NCBI RefSeq assembly: GCF_009189165.1
Contig: NZ_CP045118.1
Span: forward strand, 5,518,001-5,582,000
Source: Pseudomonas sp. SCB32
GTDB taxonomy: Bacteria > Pseudomonadota > Gammaproteobacteria > Pseudomonadales > Pseudomonadaceae
DNA length: 64,000 nucleotides
Reading direction: 5' to 3'
The position numbers and the translations under genes were made by a program. Under the pieces are notes generated by a model. The model searched no databases. It was not told the DNA's origin and saw only the letters and a program-made list of their open reading frames with translations. Shown here piece after piece: positions 50,285-63,427 of the stretch (the first letter of the stretch is position 1; every line of letters starts with the position of its first letter).

Positions 50285-52549
50285 TCACTCCTGAGACAGC
50301 GATTCTACCAGCAGACTGTCCACTCGCTGGAAACCGCGTGGCAATTTATTGCCTCGACGGCCCCTTTCGCCCTTGTAGTGCTCCAGGTCATCACCCTTGA
50401 GGGAGAGCGTCCGCTTGCCTGCCTGCAGCACCAGGGTCGCGCCCGTCGGAAGAACGGCGAGGTCGGTGAGGTACTCCTCGCGGCTCGCCACGCGCTCGCC
50501 CGGCACGCTGATGATCTTGTTGCCCTTGCCCTTGGCCAGCTGCGGCAGGTCGGAGACCTTGAACAGCAGCAGGCGGCCTTCGGTGGTGACGGCAGCCAGC
50601 CAGTCCCGCTCAACGTCCGCAACCGGACGCGGCGCCATGACCTGCGCGCCATTGGGCAGGCTGAGCAGGGCCTTGCCGGCCTTGTTCTTGGCCTGCATGT
50701 CCTCGCCCTTGACCACGAAGCCATAGCCGGCGTCGGAAGCCAGCACGTACAGCGCGCTGTCCTCGGGCAGCAGCACGCGGTCGAAGGTGGCGCCCGGCGG
50801 CGGAGTCAGGCGGCCGGTCAGCGGCTCACCCTGGCCACGGGCCGAGGGCAGGCTGTGGGCGGCCAGCGAGTAGCTGCGGCCGGTGGAGTCGATGAACACC
50901 GCATACTGGTTGGAACGGCCTGGCGCGGACACCTTGAAGCCATCACCGGCCTTGTAGGACAGACCGGTGGCATCGATGTCGTGGCCCTTGGCGCAACGCA
51001 CCCAGCCCTTCTCGGACAGCACCACGGTCACCGGCTCGGTCGGCATCAACTCGGTTTCCGAAAGGGCGCGGGCTTCGGCACGGGCGACGATGGGCGAACG
51101 ACGGTCGTCGCCGTAGGTTTCGGCATCGGCGATCAGCTCGTCGCGCACCAGTTTGCGCAGTTTGGCGTTGGAACCCAGGATCGCCAGCAGCTTGGCGCGC
51201 TCCTTGGCCAGCTCGTCCTGCTCGCCGCGGATCTTCATCTCTTCCAGACGCGCCAGCTGACGCAGGCGGGTGTCGAGGATGTAGTCGGCCTGCAGCTCGG
51301 ACAGCTCGAAGCGCTGCATCAGGACCGGCTTGGGCTGGTCCTCGGTGCGGATGATGTGGATGACTTCGTCGAGGTTGAGGAAGGCGACCAGCAAGCCTTC
51401 CAACAGGTGCAGGCGTTTCTCGACCTTGTCCAGGCGGAACTGCAGGCGGCGGCGCACGGTGTCGGTGCGGTAGGTCAGCCATTCGCTGAGAACCTGGCGC
51501 AGGTCCTTGACCTGGGGTTTGCCGTCCAGGCCGATGACGTTCATGTTCACCCGGTACGAGCTTTCCAGATCGGTGGTGGCGAACAGGTGGGTCATCAGCT
51601 CTTCGGCATCCACGCGATTGGAGCGCGGGATGATGACAATGCGGGTTGGGTTCTCGTGGTCGGACTCATCGCGCAGGTCAGCCACCATCGGCAGCTTCTT
51701 GGCCTGCATCTGGCCGGCGATCTGCTCCAGCACCTTGGCCCCGGAGACCTGGTGCGGCAGCGCGGTGACCACGATGTCGCCGTCCTCGACGCGGTACACG
51801 GCGCGCATGCGCACCGAGCCACGGCCGGTTTCGTAGATCTTCTGCAGGTCGGCGCGCGGGGTGATGATTTCCGCCTCGGTGGGGAAATCCGGGCCCGGCA
51901 CGAAATCGATCAGGTCGGCGACGGTGGACCCCGGGTTATCCAGCAGATGCACGCAGGCAGCGGCCACTTCGCGCAGGTTATGCGGCGGAATGTCGGTGGC
52001 CATGCCCACGGCGATGCCGGTGGTGCCGTTGAGCAGCAGGTTGGGCAGGCGCGCCGGCAGCACGGCCGGCTCGTCCAGGGTGCCGTCGAAGTTCGGCACC
52101 CAGTCCGCGGTGCCCTGGCCCAGCTCGGAGAGCAGGGTCTCGGCGTAGCGCGACAGGCGCGCCTCGGTGTAACGCATGGCGGCGAAGGACTTGGGATCGT
52201 CCGGCGCACCCCAGTTGCCCTGGCCGTCCACCAACGGGTAGCGGTAGGAGAACGGCTGCGCCATCAGCACCATGGCTTCGTAGCAGGCCGAGTCGCCGTG
52301 CGGATGGTACTTACCCAGCACGTCACCGACGGTGCGCGCCGACTTCTTGTGCTTGGCGTCGGCGTCCAGGCCCAGCTCGCTCATGGCGTAGACGATGCGC
52401 CGCTGTACGGGCTTGAGGCCGTCGCCGATGTGCGGCAGGGCGCGATCCATGATCACGTACATGGAATAGTTCAGGTAAGCCTGTTCGGTGAAGTCGGCCA
52501 GCGACCGGCGCTCCACGCCCTCCAGACTCAGATCGAGGGTTTCGCTCAT
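50285..52549 (-). CDS. parC: DNA topoisomerase IV subunit A
   Basis: 754 residues. Cleaves and rejoins DNA to unlink daughter chromosomes. The catalytic Tyr is in [11 protein letters not shown]; the winged-helix segment [15 protein letters not shown] contains Ser87 and Glu91, the residues whose change gives quinolone resistance in P. aeruginosa, both of the wild type. The C-terminal beta-pinwheel starts near residue 500. It is last in a minus-strand cluster that starts with parE. Confidence 0.97.
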   Translation of the reverse strand: MSETLDLSLEGVERRSLADFTEQAYLNYSMYVIMDRALPHIGDGLKPVQRRIVYAMSELGLDADAKHKKSARTVGDVLGKYHPHGDSACYEAMVLMAQPFSYRYPLVDGQGNWGAPDDPKSFAAMRYTEARLSRYAETLLSELGQGTADWVPNFDGTLDEPAVLPARLPNLLLNGTTGIAVGMATDIPPHNLREVAAACVHLLDNPGSTVADLIDFVPGPDFPTEAEIITPRADLQKIYETGRGSVRMRAVYRVEDGDIVVTALPHQVSGAKVLEQIAGQMQAKKLPMVADLRDESDHENPTRIVIIPRSNRVDAEELMTHLFATTDLESSYRVNMNVIGLDGKPQVKDLRQVLSEWLTYRTDTVRRRLQFRLDKVEKRLHLLEGLLVAFLNLDEVIHIIRTEDQPKPVLMQRFELSELQADYILDTRLRQLARLEEMKIRGEQDELAKERAKLLAILGSNAKLRKLVRDELIADAETYGDDRRSPIVARAEARALSETELMPTEPVTVVLSEKGWVRCAKGHDIDATGLSYKAGDGFKVSAPGRSNQYAVFIDSTGRSYSLAAHSLPSARGQGEPLTGRLTPPPGATFDRVLLPEDSALYVLASDAGYGFVVKGEDMQAKNKAGKALLSLPNGAQVMAPRPVADVERDWLAAVTTEGRLLLFKVSDLPQLAKGKGNKIISVPGERVASREEYLTDLAVLPTGATLVLQAGKRTLSLKGDDLEHYKGERGRRGNKLPRGFQRVDSLLVESLSQE

Positions 52550-52556
52550 GCGTGCC

Positions 52557-53081
52557 TCACGGTGAAGATTGCTGGCGCAGCACCAGGGTGCCGTCCTGCT
52601 GGGTGAAATCGAGTTGCTTGAGGGCGCTCATGCCGAGCAGCACCTCGTCGCCTTCCATGCCCGGCGCGATCAGCGCGGGCACGTCGTTCAAGCGGATATC
52701 GCCAAGCTGCAGCGAAGACAGGCGCGTACGCCAGCCCTCGCTGCGGCCGTTGGCAGTGTTCAGGGTGATCGGCGCGCCGAGCGACAGCCCCAGCCGGCGA
52801 GCCAAGGCCTGCGGGACGGCCACCTGGGTGGCGCCGGTATCGAGCATGAAGGTCACCGGCGTGCCGTTGATCCTGCCATCGACCACATAGTGTCCGGAGC
52901 GGTTGCCGAGCAGGCGCACTTCCACGTAGCCATTGCCCCGTACCGACTGCGGTTGCGGATTCGGGTTGTGCTGACGGTCTTCCCAGGCACCGAAATAGCG
53001 GGTGGCCAGCAGGATGCCCGCGCCCCAGGCGAGAAACATCATGATCTTGCCGATCCGCCGTCCCGGCACCGCGTCGCTCAT
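52557..53081 (-). CDS. retropepsin-like aspartic protease, membrane-anchored
   Basis: 174 residues. One N-terminal membrane helix (about 12-28, [19 protein letters not shown]) then a clan AA retropepsin-like domain: [13 protein letters not shown] carries the active-site Asp in DTGA, and [19 protein letters not shown] is the matching LLGM strand. It belongs to the TIGR02281 type. Only one DTG is present, so it should work as a dimer. Substrate unknown. The start overlaps the stop of the phytase-like gene by 4 bases. Confidence 0.87.
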   Translation of the reverse strand: MSDAVPGRRIGKIMMFLAWGAGILLATRYFGAWEDRQHNPNPQPQSVRGNGYVEVRLLGNRSGHYVVDGRINGTPVTFMLDTGATQVAVPQALARRLGLSLGAPITLNTANGRSEGWRTRLSSLQLGDIRLNDVPALIAPGMEGDEVLLGMSALKQLDFTQQDGTLVLRQQSSP

Positions 53082-54081
53082 TTGCCACCGAGCCAGCCGC
53101 CGATCGGCGCGGCGAAGCGCAGCACGTAGGGCCGCGAATCGCCATCGGCGCGCGCGTGATCGCCATTGTCCAGGCCGATCCAGGCCCCCTTGTCGTCGAT
53201 GATCAGCGCTTCGGCGACGCCGTAGGGCAGGTCATAGCGCCGCTCCGGCGCCAGGGCGCCTGCGGCGAACGACCAGCACTGTTCCTGCGCGCCGGTGTCG
53301 GCGTCGCGTCGGCATATCTGGTGAGCCAGGCGCTCGAGGGTGAAGAGCTTGTCCTTGTACAGCACAAGGTCGGAGAAATCGATCGAGAGCGGACGATCGC
53401 TGCCGAGCTCCGGTGGCGGCATCATCGTGCCACCTTCGCTGAGCAGCACACAGTTGCCGTCACACTTCCAGGTGCCATTCTCGTTGCGCACGCGCAGCAG
53501 CCCCCGGCGCTGGCGTTCAGCCGCCAGCCACAGGTGCTTGCCGTCCGGGCTGATCGCCAGTCCTTCGTAGAGCGCGTTGTAACTCATCAGCAGGCCGCTG
53601 GCCCGGGCCTGGCGCAGCAGGCTCTTGGGCAACGGCAGCCAGGACGCCTCGCCAGCAACCGGCAACAGCAGCACGGCCGCGTAGCCTTCACTGACCACAT
53701 AGCGATTGCCCGACTGGTCGCAGGCGATGCCTTCGAAGTCCATCGCACCGCCGCGCACCAGGCTGCCGACGCTGACCCGCGCGCGCATGCCCCAGGACAG
53801 CCCGCTGTCCGGCACATCAGGCGACACGAAGGGCTCGGCGGTGGCCTGCCAGGCCTTGCCCGGCTGCTCCTCGATCAGCAGGCGATAGATGCGGTCGTCT
53901 TCACGATCGGACACCGCCCACACTTCGCCACCGCAGCTCGCCAGTCCCGACAGGTTGCCCTTGGGCATGCCTTCCACCGGGTGCTCGGAGACAAACTGCA
54001 GGGTGTTCGACACCACCGCAGGCGCGGTATCGGCCAAGGCAACGCCGGCGCACAGGCCGAGGGCGGCCAGCAGCCAGCGCA

Positions 54082-54082
<1 letters not shown>
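53078..54082 (-). CDS. exported phytase-like esterase family protein
   Basis: 334 residues. Signal peptide (1-17, cut after VALA), then a beta-propeller-like body of the esterase-like activity of phytase family: NLSGLASCGGEVWAVSDREDD, AMDFEGIACDQSGNRYVVSEG, YEGLAISPDGKHLWLAAE and GVAEALIIDDKGAWIGLDNG are the repeat blades. Conserved Cys residues suggest periplasmic disulfides. It lies between parE (1-base overlap) and the retropepsin-like gene (4-base overlap), so all are one transcription unit. Substrate unknown. Confidence 0.85.
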
Positions 54083-56612
<2,530 letters not shown>

Positions 56613-56691
56613 GGGCCGGGAGGCTACAAGCTGCAAGCGGCATGCCGCAAGTGGATCGCACCGAGGATGGTGACTGGTACGAGGCCCGGTC

Positions 56692-57510
56692 TCAATAGCC
56701 CCTGACGCTGTAGTCGACTTCGAAGGCGATGCCAGTCACCCGCGAGACGCCGGTTTCCAGCGAGCCATCGGGGCGCAGGCGCAGCCAGCGGTAACCCGGC
56801 GCCGGGCTGTCGACACAGAAGTCCTCGCTGCCCGGCGTGAACTGCACACAGGTGGACGGCGAAGCCAGCAGGCGCACATCCCCGCGCATGCGGTCGATCT
56901 CCTGGTGCACGTGGCCCCAGAGCAGGCAGCGCACATTCGGGTAACGGTCGATCATCGCGAACAGCCGCTCGGGGTTGTGAATACCGATGCGATCCATCCA
57001 TTCGCTGCCGATGGGCACGGGATGGTGGTGGAAGCTGATCAGCAGATGCTTGTCCGCTGCGGCCTGGATGGCACGTTCGAGCAGGTCGAGCTGCTCGTCA
57101 TTCATCTGTCCCGGCACGGCGCCTGGAATAGTGGAGTCGAGCAGGATGACGCGCCAGGCGCCCAGGTCGATCACCGGCTCCAGCAGGTCGGTGCCCGCAG
57201 TGGCTTCGCGCATCAGGTCGAGTTCGTCGTGATTGCCGGGGAACCAGCGGATCGGCGCGGCGATGGGCGCGGTGATCTCACGGAAGCGCTGGTAGGACGC
57301 CAGGCTGCCATCCTGCGAGAGGTCGCCGGTGGCCAGCACCAGGTCAATATGCGGTTGCTCGTCACGAACGAGGCGAACCACCTGGCTCAGGCTGTCGGCA
57401 GTGTCCATGCCCAGCAGACGGCCATCGGGCTCTGCGAACAGATGGCTGTCGGATAGCTGGACCAGCAGGACCGGTGCGGTATCGGAAGGATTTGCAGGCA
57501 CTGGAGGCAA
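56692..57510 (-). CDS. cpdA: 3',5'-cyclic-AMP phosphodiesterase CpdA
   Basis: 272 residues. Calcineurin-like enzyme that hydrolyses cAMP and so limits Vfr/CRP signalling. Metal motifs in order: QLSDSHLF, ATGDLSQDG, PGNHDE, ISFHHHPVP, LWGHVHQE, all intact. The start is TTG at 57510 with AGGAG eight bases upstream, giving the expected length; the longer ATG frame adds 23 residues upstream of this binding site. Confidence 0.93.
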   Translation of the reverse strand: MPPVPANPSDTAPVLLVQLSDSHLFAEPDGRLLGMDTADSLSQVVRLVRDEQPHIDLVLATGDLSQDGSLASYQRFREITAPIAAPIRWFPGNHDELDLMREATAGTDLLEPVIDLGAWRVILLDSTIPGAVPGQMNDEQLDLLERAIQAAADKHLLISFHHHPVPIGSEWMDRIGIHNPERLFAMIDRYPNVRCLLWGHVHQEIDRMRGDVRLLASPSTCVQFTPGSEDFCVDSPAPGYRWLRLRPDGSLETGVSRVTGIAFEVDYSVRGY

Positions 57511-57639
57511 TGCGCCTTCTCCTGTGAGGCGGGCGTCCACGGATGAGATGAGTATGGTGACAGTCACGCCCCCGGGCAAACCGGGAAAGCGTCACAGATC
57601 ACATTTAGGGACACGCGGCGGACGGCGGGCGGGCAGCAT

Positions 57640-57660
57640 ATCATGGCCCAAGGCCATGAT
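57640..57660 (-). terminator. small hairpin after yqiB
   Basis: ATCATGGCC/GGCCATGAT, 9-bp stem with 3-base loop, 7 bases past the yqiB stop. No U tract follows, so it may be an RNA stability element and cpdA may still be co-transcribed. Confidence 0.35.
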
Positions 57661-57667
57661 GCCGGCA

Positions 57668-58126
57668 TCAGCGCTGCAGCACCGGCTCCAGCTCATGGCC
57701 ACAGGACAGGCAGTGGCTCAGCCATTCTCCGAGGAACAGGTTGAGCTGGTTCTTCTCGTCCGGCTGGTGCATCGCCTGGTTCGGGTAGGGGTAGATCGCC
57801 AGCAGGCGACGTGCCTGCTCCGCGCCAACCACCTCGGCCATGCGCGCATCGTGGTACACCCGCACTTCCAGCTTGGGCGCCGGCAACCAGGGCAGCCCCA
57901 GCTCCTGGCGCACCTGCAGCACCGTGGTGTACGGGCAGGCCTCCACCACATCCAGCGCCAGCACACCGAGCAGGCGCTCGCCTTCGCTGAGCGCCACGCG
58001 GCGCGAAACCTGAGCTTCGCGCATTTCCGGCAACAGGCGCATCAGGCGCAAGTAGTTCGCCTCGCAGGTCGCCTGCAATCCCACCAGGTCAACGCGATAG
58101 CGCTCGCGCAACAGATTCACACCCAT
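57668..58126 (-). CDS. yqiB: DUF1249 family protein (YqiB)
   Basis: 152 residues, soluble, function unknown. Begins MGVNLLRERYRVDLVGLQATCEANYLRLMRLLPEM (shown in part) and has the DUF1249 segment ECPY-like EACPYTTVLQVRQELG. The E. coli order nudF-yqiB-cpdA-yqiA-parE is kept. It overlaps nudF by 10 bases; the longer frame upstream lies inside nudF and is rejected. Confidence 0.88.
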   Translation of the reverse strand: MGVNLLRERYRVDLVGLQATCEANYLRLMRLLPEMREAQVSRRVALSEGERLLGVLALDVVEACPYTTVLQVRQELGLPWLPAPKLEVRVYHDARMAEVVGAEQARRLLAIYPYPNQAMHQPDEKNQLNLFLGEWLSHCLSCGHELEPVLQR

Positions 58127-58734
58127 AACCCCCTGACCTCGGCGCGGTTCAGCGCCAGCCACTGCAGGGCGAGCATGCTCGCCGCGTTGTTGATGCGTCC
58201 GTCGCGCACAGCCTGCAACGCCTCCTCGAAGGCCAGCACGTGCACACGGATGTCCTCGCCCTCTTCCGGCAGGCCGTAGATGCCCGCCGCGGCAGTACTG
58301 TCGCAACGGCCGACGAACAGGTATACCTGCTCATTGCTACCACCGGGCGACGGCAGGTACTGGGCGATCGGCCAGAGCGCGCCAAGGGTCAGGCCGGCCT
58401 CTTCCACCGCTTCGCGGCGGGCGACCTCTTCCGGTTCCTCGTCCTTGTCGATCAGGCCGGCGACCAGCTCCAGCAGCCAGGGGTTGACCCCGGCGGCCAT
58501 CGCGCCGACTCGGAACTGCTCGATCATCACCACTTCATCGCGCTGCGGATCGTAGGGCAGCACGCAGACGGCGTCGTGCCGCACGAACAGCTCGCGGGTC
58601 AGGACCGGACCCATGCCACCTGCGAACTGACGATGCCGCAGGTGCAGCCGGTCGAGCTTGTAGAACCCCTTGAAGCACTGTTCGCGCTTCTGGATCTCGA
58701 CATCCTGGGGGCCTGGCTTGAACGTATCCGACAT
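58117..58734 (-). CDS. nudF: ADP-ribose pyrophosphatase NudF
   Basis: 205 residues. Nudix hydrolase splitting ADP-ribose into AMP and ribose 5-phosphate. The Nudix box reads GLIDKDEEPEEVARREAVEE (continuing AGLTLG), matching Gx5Ex7REUxEExGU. The start MSDTFKPGPQDVEI was chosen; it opens the nudF-yqiB-cpdA-yqiA-parE cluster and is divergent from the DUF3298 lipoprotein gene across 207 bases in which I picked no promoter. Confidence 0.93.
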   Translation of the reverse strand: MSDTFKPGPQDVEIQKREQCFKGFYKLDRLHLRHRQFAGGMGPVLTRELFVRHDAVCVLPYDPQRDEVVMIEQFRVGAMAAGVNPWLLELVAGLIDKDEEPEEVARREAVEEAGLTLGALWPIAQYLPSPGGSNEQVYLFVGRCDSTAAAGIYGLPEEGEDIRVHVLAFEEALQAVRDGRINNAASMLALQWLALNRAEVRGLWV

Positions 58735-58941
58735 CCCGTTCCACTCACTGATCAATTGAACTTCGCGCCATCCTATCGCGCCATCCGACATGGCGCAGCC
58801 TCTTTCTCGGACCGCCCGGCGGGCCGCACAGACGTGCGCCCGTACCCTGCCACCGGGCCCAGGACTGGTTCATACTGCCCGCCGAACCAGCGGCCGCGAT
58901 GACGGTCCAAACCGCCCAAGTCCGCGACGACAAGGAATCCC

Positions 58942-59700
58942 ATGCGTCTATTGAAACTCGCTGCCGCCGGCAGCCTCTGTCTGTTACTGGGGGCCTGCCA
59001 GAGCCTGTTCAAGCCCGGCCTCGACGAGCCGCTGCCGGCGCACCGCACGGCCTTCGAACACCTCCAGCCCGGCTGCCAGGGCGAGCAATGCCCGCTGTTC
59101 AACCTGGATACCTTGAGCTTCGACGACGAGCCTGTGCTCAACGCGGCGATCAACCAGCAATTGCTGGTATTGGCCCGCGAAGGCGAGAGCGAAGGCCCCA
59201 TGCCCGCCAACCTGGAGATCTACGAGAAGCGCTTCCTCGACAGCGCCCAGCCCGGCTGGAACAGCTACCTGCAAGCCAAGATCCTCGAACAGCATGACGG
59301 CCTGGTGATCATCGAGCTGTCCAGCTATCGCTTCACCGGCGGTGAGTACGGCCACCCGGGGCGCGCCTACATCAATTATGACCGGCGTATGCACAAGGTG
59401 CTTGGCCTGCAGGACATTCTTCTGCCCGGCCAGGAGGAGGCCTTCTGGAACACCGCCCGCCTGGCGCACAAGGCCTGGATACTGCAGAACAAGCTGGACG
59501 AGCAGGACCCGAACTTCTCCAGGGAATGGCCGTTCCAGACCACCCAGCATGTCGCCCTGACCTTCGGCGCGCTGACGCTCAAGTACAACATTGACAGTAT
59601 TGCACCGCACTCGGTCGGGCATCCGGAGCTGAAGATCCCCTACCCGCGCCTGAACGGCATCGTGAAGCCCTATTACTTCCCGGGGCGCGGGGCGCAGTAG
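58942..59700 (+). CDS. DUF3298/RsiV-like lipoprotein
   Basis: 252 residues. Lipoprotein signal with lipobox LGAC (Cys19). The body contains SYLQAKILEQHDGLVIIELSS and GHPGRAYINYDRRMHKVLGLQDILLPGQE, the pattern of DUF3298 domains found in the Bacillus anti-sigma factor RsiV, but there is no membrane-spanning anti-sigma domain and no sigma factor gene nearby. Function unknown. Same place as PAO1 PA4972. Confidence 0.82.
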   Translation: MRLLKLAAAGSLCLLLGACQSLFKPGLDEPLPAHRTAFEHLQPGCQGEQCPLFNLDTLSFDDEPVLNAAINQQLLVLAREGESEGPMPANLEIYEKRFLDSAQPGWNSYLQAKILEQHDGLVIIELSSYRFTGGEYGHPGRAYINYDRRMHKVLGLQDILLPGQEEAFWNTARLAHKAWILQNKLDEQDPNFSREWPFQTTQHVALTFGALTLKYNIDSIAPHSVGHPELKIPYPRLNGIVKPYYFPGRGAQ

Positions 59701-59719
59701 GCAATATTCGCAACGGCCG

Positions 59720-59754
59720 GTGACCAATCGCGGACAGAGTCCGCGATTGGTCAC
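59720..59754. terminator. long palindrome between convergent DUF3298 and cytX genes
   Basis: A perfect 15-bp stem (GTGACCAATCGCGGA and its complement) with 5-base loop CAGAG. No U tract on either side, so it may be a terminator of reduced efficiency or another palindromic element. Confidence 0.55.
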
Positions 59755-59785
59755 CGCAACCTCGAACCCCCGCCCGCGAACCGCA

Positions 59786-61072
59786 TCACGCCGAAGCCGG
59801 CACCTTCACACCAACACGCCCCAGCAGCAATTGCAGCACGCCCGCCACCACCAGCGCCGGCAGGGTCGCCCCCAGGTCCGGCTGGTAGTTCGCCAGCAGG
59901 TGATACACCACCACGCCACCGGCCCAGGCCAGCAGCGAGCCCCAGCGCAGGCCGTGGGGAATGGTCGCCGGCGCGCGGCGGCGCAGCACGAAGTGGTCCA
60001 CCAGAACCACGCCGAACAGCGGGGCGAACACCGAGCCGATCAGCAGCAGGAAGTTCTGGTACTGCGCCAGCGGCGCGAACCAGGCGATCAGGGTGCAGAT
60101 CACGCCGATACCCAGCGCCAGGTGTTCGACCTTCAGCGGCAGCAGGATGCCGCTGGATACCGCCGCCGAATGGATGTCGGCGAAGGCCTTTTCCGACTCG
60201 TCCAGCAGGATCAGCAGCAGCGGAATGCCCATGCCGGCGCCGGCCAGCGCCAGCAGCAGCGCGTTGGCGTCGCTGCCCTGGGCGAACGCCAGGGTGTAGG
60301 CCACGCCCAGGCCCATCAGCCAGAAGCAACCAATGAAGAAGCCCAGCGCGGCGCCACCGAAGGTGTGCCCGGCGCGCTTGCCGAAGCGCGAGTAGTCGGC
60401 GATCAGCGGCAGCCAGGACAGCGGCATGGCGATGGCGATATCGAAGCCCACGGCGAATGGCAGCGAACCGTCACCGGCCTTGGCCCAGAGCGCGGCCAGA
60501 TCGGCACGCTTGAACAGGTCGAAGGTCAGCCAGAGGCAGGCGGCGATCAGCAGCCAGATGCCCCAGCGGCGCAGCACACGACGGACGAAGGCGAGCGGCC
60601 CGCTGACGGCGAGCAGGGTCGCCAGCGCACCGAACACCAGGGTCCAGAGTGCCGGATGAGTCCAGCTACTGCCTTCGCCAAAGGCGCGGGTCGCCAGCAG
60701 GCTGGCGGCATCGCGCATGACGATGATCTCGAAGGCGCCCCAGCCCACCAGCTGCAGCAGGTTGAGCAACGCCGGCAACGCGGCGCCGTGGCTACCCAGG
60801 CTGAGCTTGAGCGAGGCCATGGCAGCGAGGCCGGTGTCGGTGCCGATCACCCCGGCGCTGGCCAGCAGCAGCACGCCGACCAGGGTGCCGAGCAGGATCG
60901 CGCCCAGCGCGCCGGCCAGGCCCAGGCCCGGCGCCAGCAGTGCGCCGGTCTGCAGCACCATCAGGCCGATGCCGAGGGAGAACCAGAGGGAAAACACATC
61001 GCGCAGGCCAAGCACGCGCTGGGCGCTGCCGACGGCGACGGTGGGGGAATAGTTGGTGGCGGTGGTGGTCAC
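59786..61072 (-). CDS. cytX: putative hydroxymethylpyrimidine transporter CytX
   Basis: 428 residues with about twelve membrane segments, cytosine/purine permease (NCS1) family. VFSLWFSLGIGLMVLQTGALLAPGLGL near the start and WLPLIADYSRF are NCS1 features. Location right after thiC indicates uptake of the thiamin pyrimidine precursor. The GTG at 61072 (then ACCACCACC) was chosen so that the protein starts just before NYSPTVAVGS; an in-frame GTG at 61129 would add 19 residues but lies inside a long hairpin and is a poorer start. No TPP riboswitch of its own was seen. Confidence 0.82.
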   Translation of the reverse strand: MTTTATNYSPTVAVGSAQRVLGLRDVFSLWFSLGIGLMVLQTGALLAPGLGLAGALGAILLGTLVGVLLLASAGVIGTDTGLAAMASLKLSLGSHGAALPALLNLLQLVGWGAFEIIVMRDAASLLATRAFGEGSSWTHPALWTLVFGALATLLAVSGPLAFVRRVLRRWGIWLLIAACLWLTFDLFKRADLAALWAKAGDGSLPFAVGFDIAIAMPLSWLPLIADYSRFGKRAGHTFGGAALGFFIGCFWLMGLGVAYTLAFAQGSDANALLLALAGAGMGIPLLLILLDESEKAFADIHSAAVSSGILLPLKVEHLALGIGVICTLIAWFAPLAQYQNFLLLIGSVFAPLFGVVLVDHFVLRRRAPATIPHGLRWGSLLAWAGGVVVYHLLANYQPDLGATLPALVVAGVLQLLLGRVGVKVPASA

Positions 61073-61118
61073 GATGCGTGCAAGGCTCAAATGTTGGAAT
61101 AGTTTTCTGTTTTTCGTA

Positions 61119-61154
61119 GGAATCCCCACCCTCGGCGATGAGGATGGGGATTCC
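61119..61154 (-). other. intercistronic hairpin between thiC and cytX
   Basis: GGAATCCCCA/TGGGGATTCC (61119-61128, 61145-61154) with a further CCTC/GAGG inner stem. It begins 3 bases past the thiC stop. The following minus-strand bases are A-rich, not U-rich, so it is more likely an mRNA-stabilising structure or weak attenuator than a true terminator. Confidence 0.55.
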
Positions 61155-61156
61155 GG

Positions 61157-63251
<2,095 letters not shown>

Positions 63252-63258
63252 CGCCCGC

Positions 63259-63288
63259 AGTCTAATCAACTGTGCAGCGATTAGCCAA
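63259..63288 (-). promoter_or_regulatory. sigma-70 promoter of thiC
   Basis: On the minus strand TTGGCT (63288-63283), 18 bases, TAGACT (63264-63259). The predicted start falls at about 63252, exactly at the 5' edge of the riboswitch. CTAATC/GATTAG inverted half-sites overlap both elements. Confidence 0.65.
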
Positions 63289-63427
63289 TGCCGTCTGACC
63301 GAAAACCACGCAATTGCCTACAGGCAGCTACACTCCTGCCTCGGAAGGCTCGTACGAACGTGCCTTGACCGCCATCGGCGGCGACCGTAGCCTTGCCCCA
63401 CCTCGCATCACTTTCTAGGACGAACGA

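Noticed and set aside
50378..52606. 742-codon plus-strand frame opposite parC
   Set aside because: Shadow of parC; composition His/Gln/Val/Gly biased, no start context, no motif.
61073..61129. Upstream GTG start for cytX
   Set aside because: It lies inside the thiC-cytX hairpin, has no spaced ribosome site, and family members begin near the NYSP segment.
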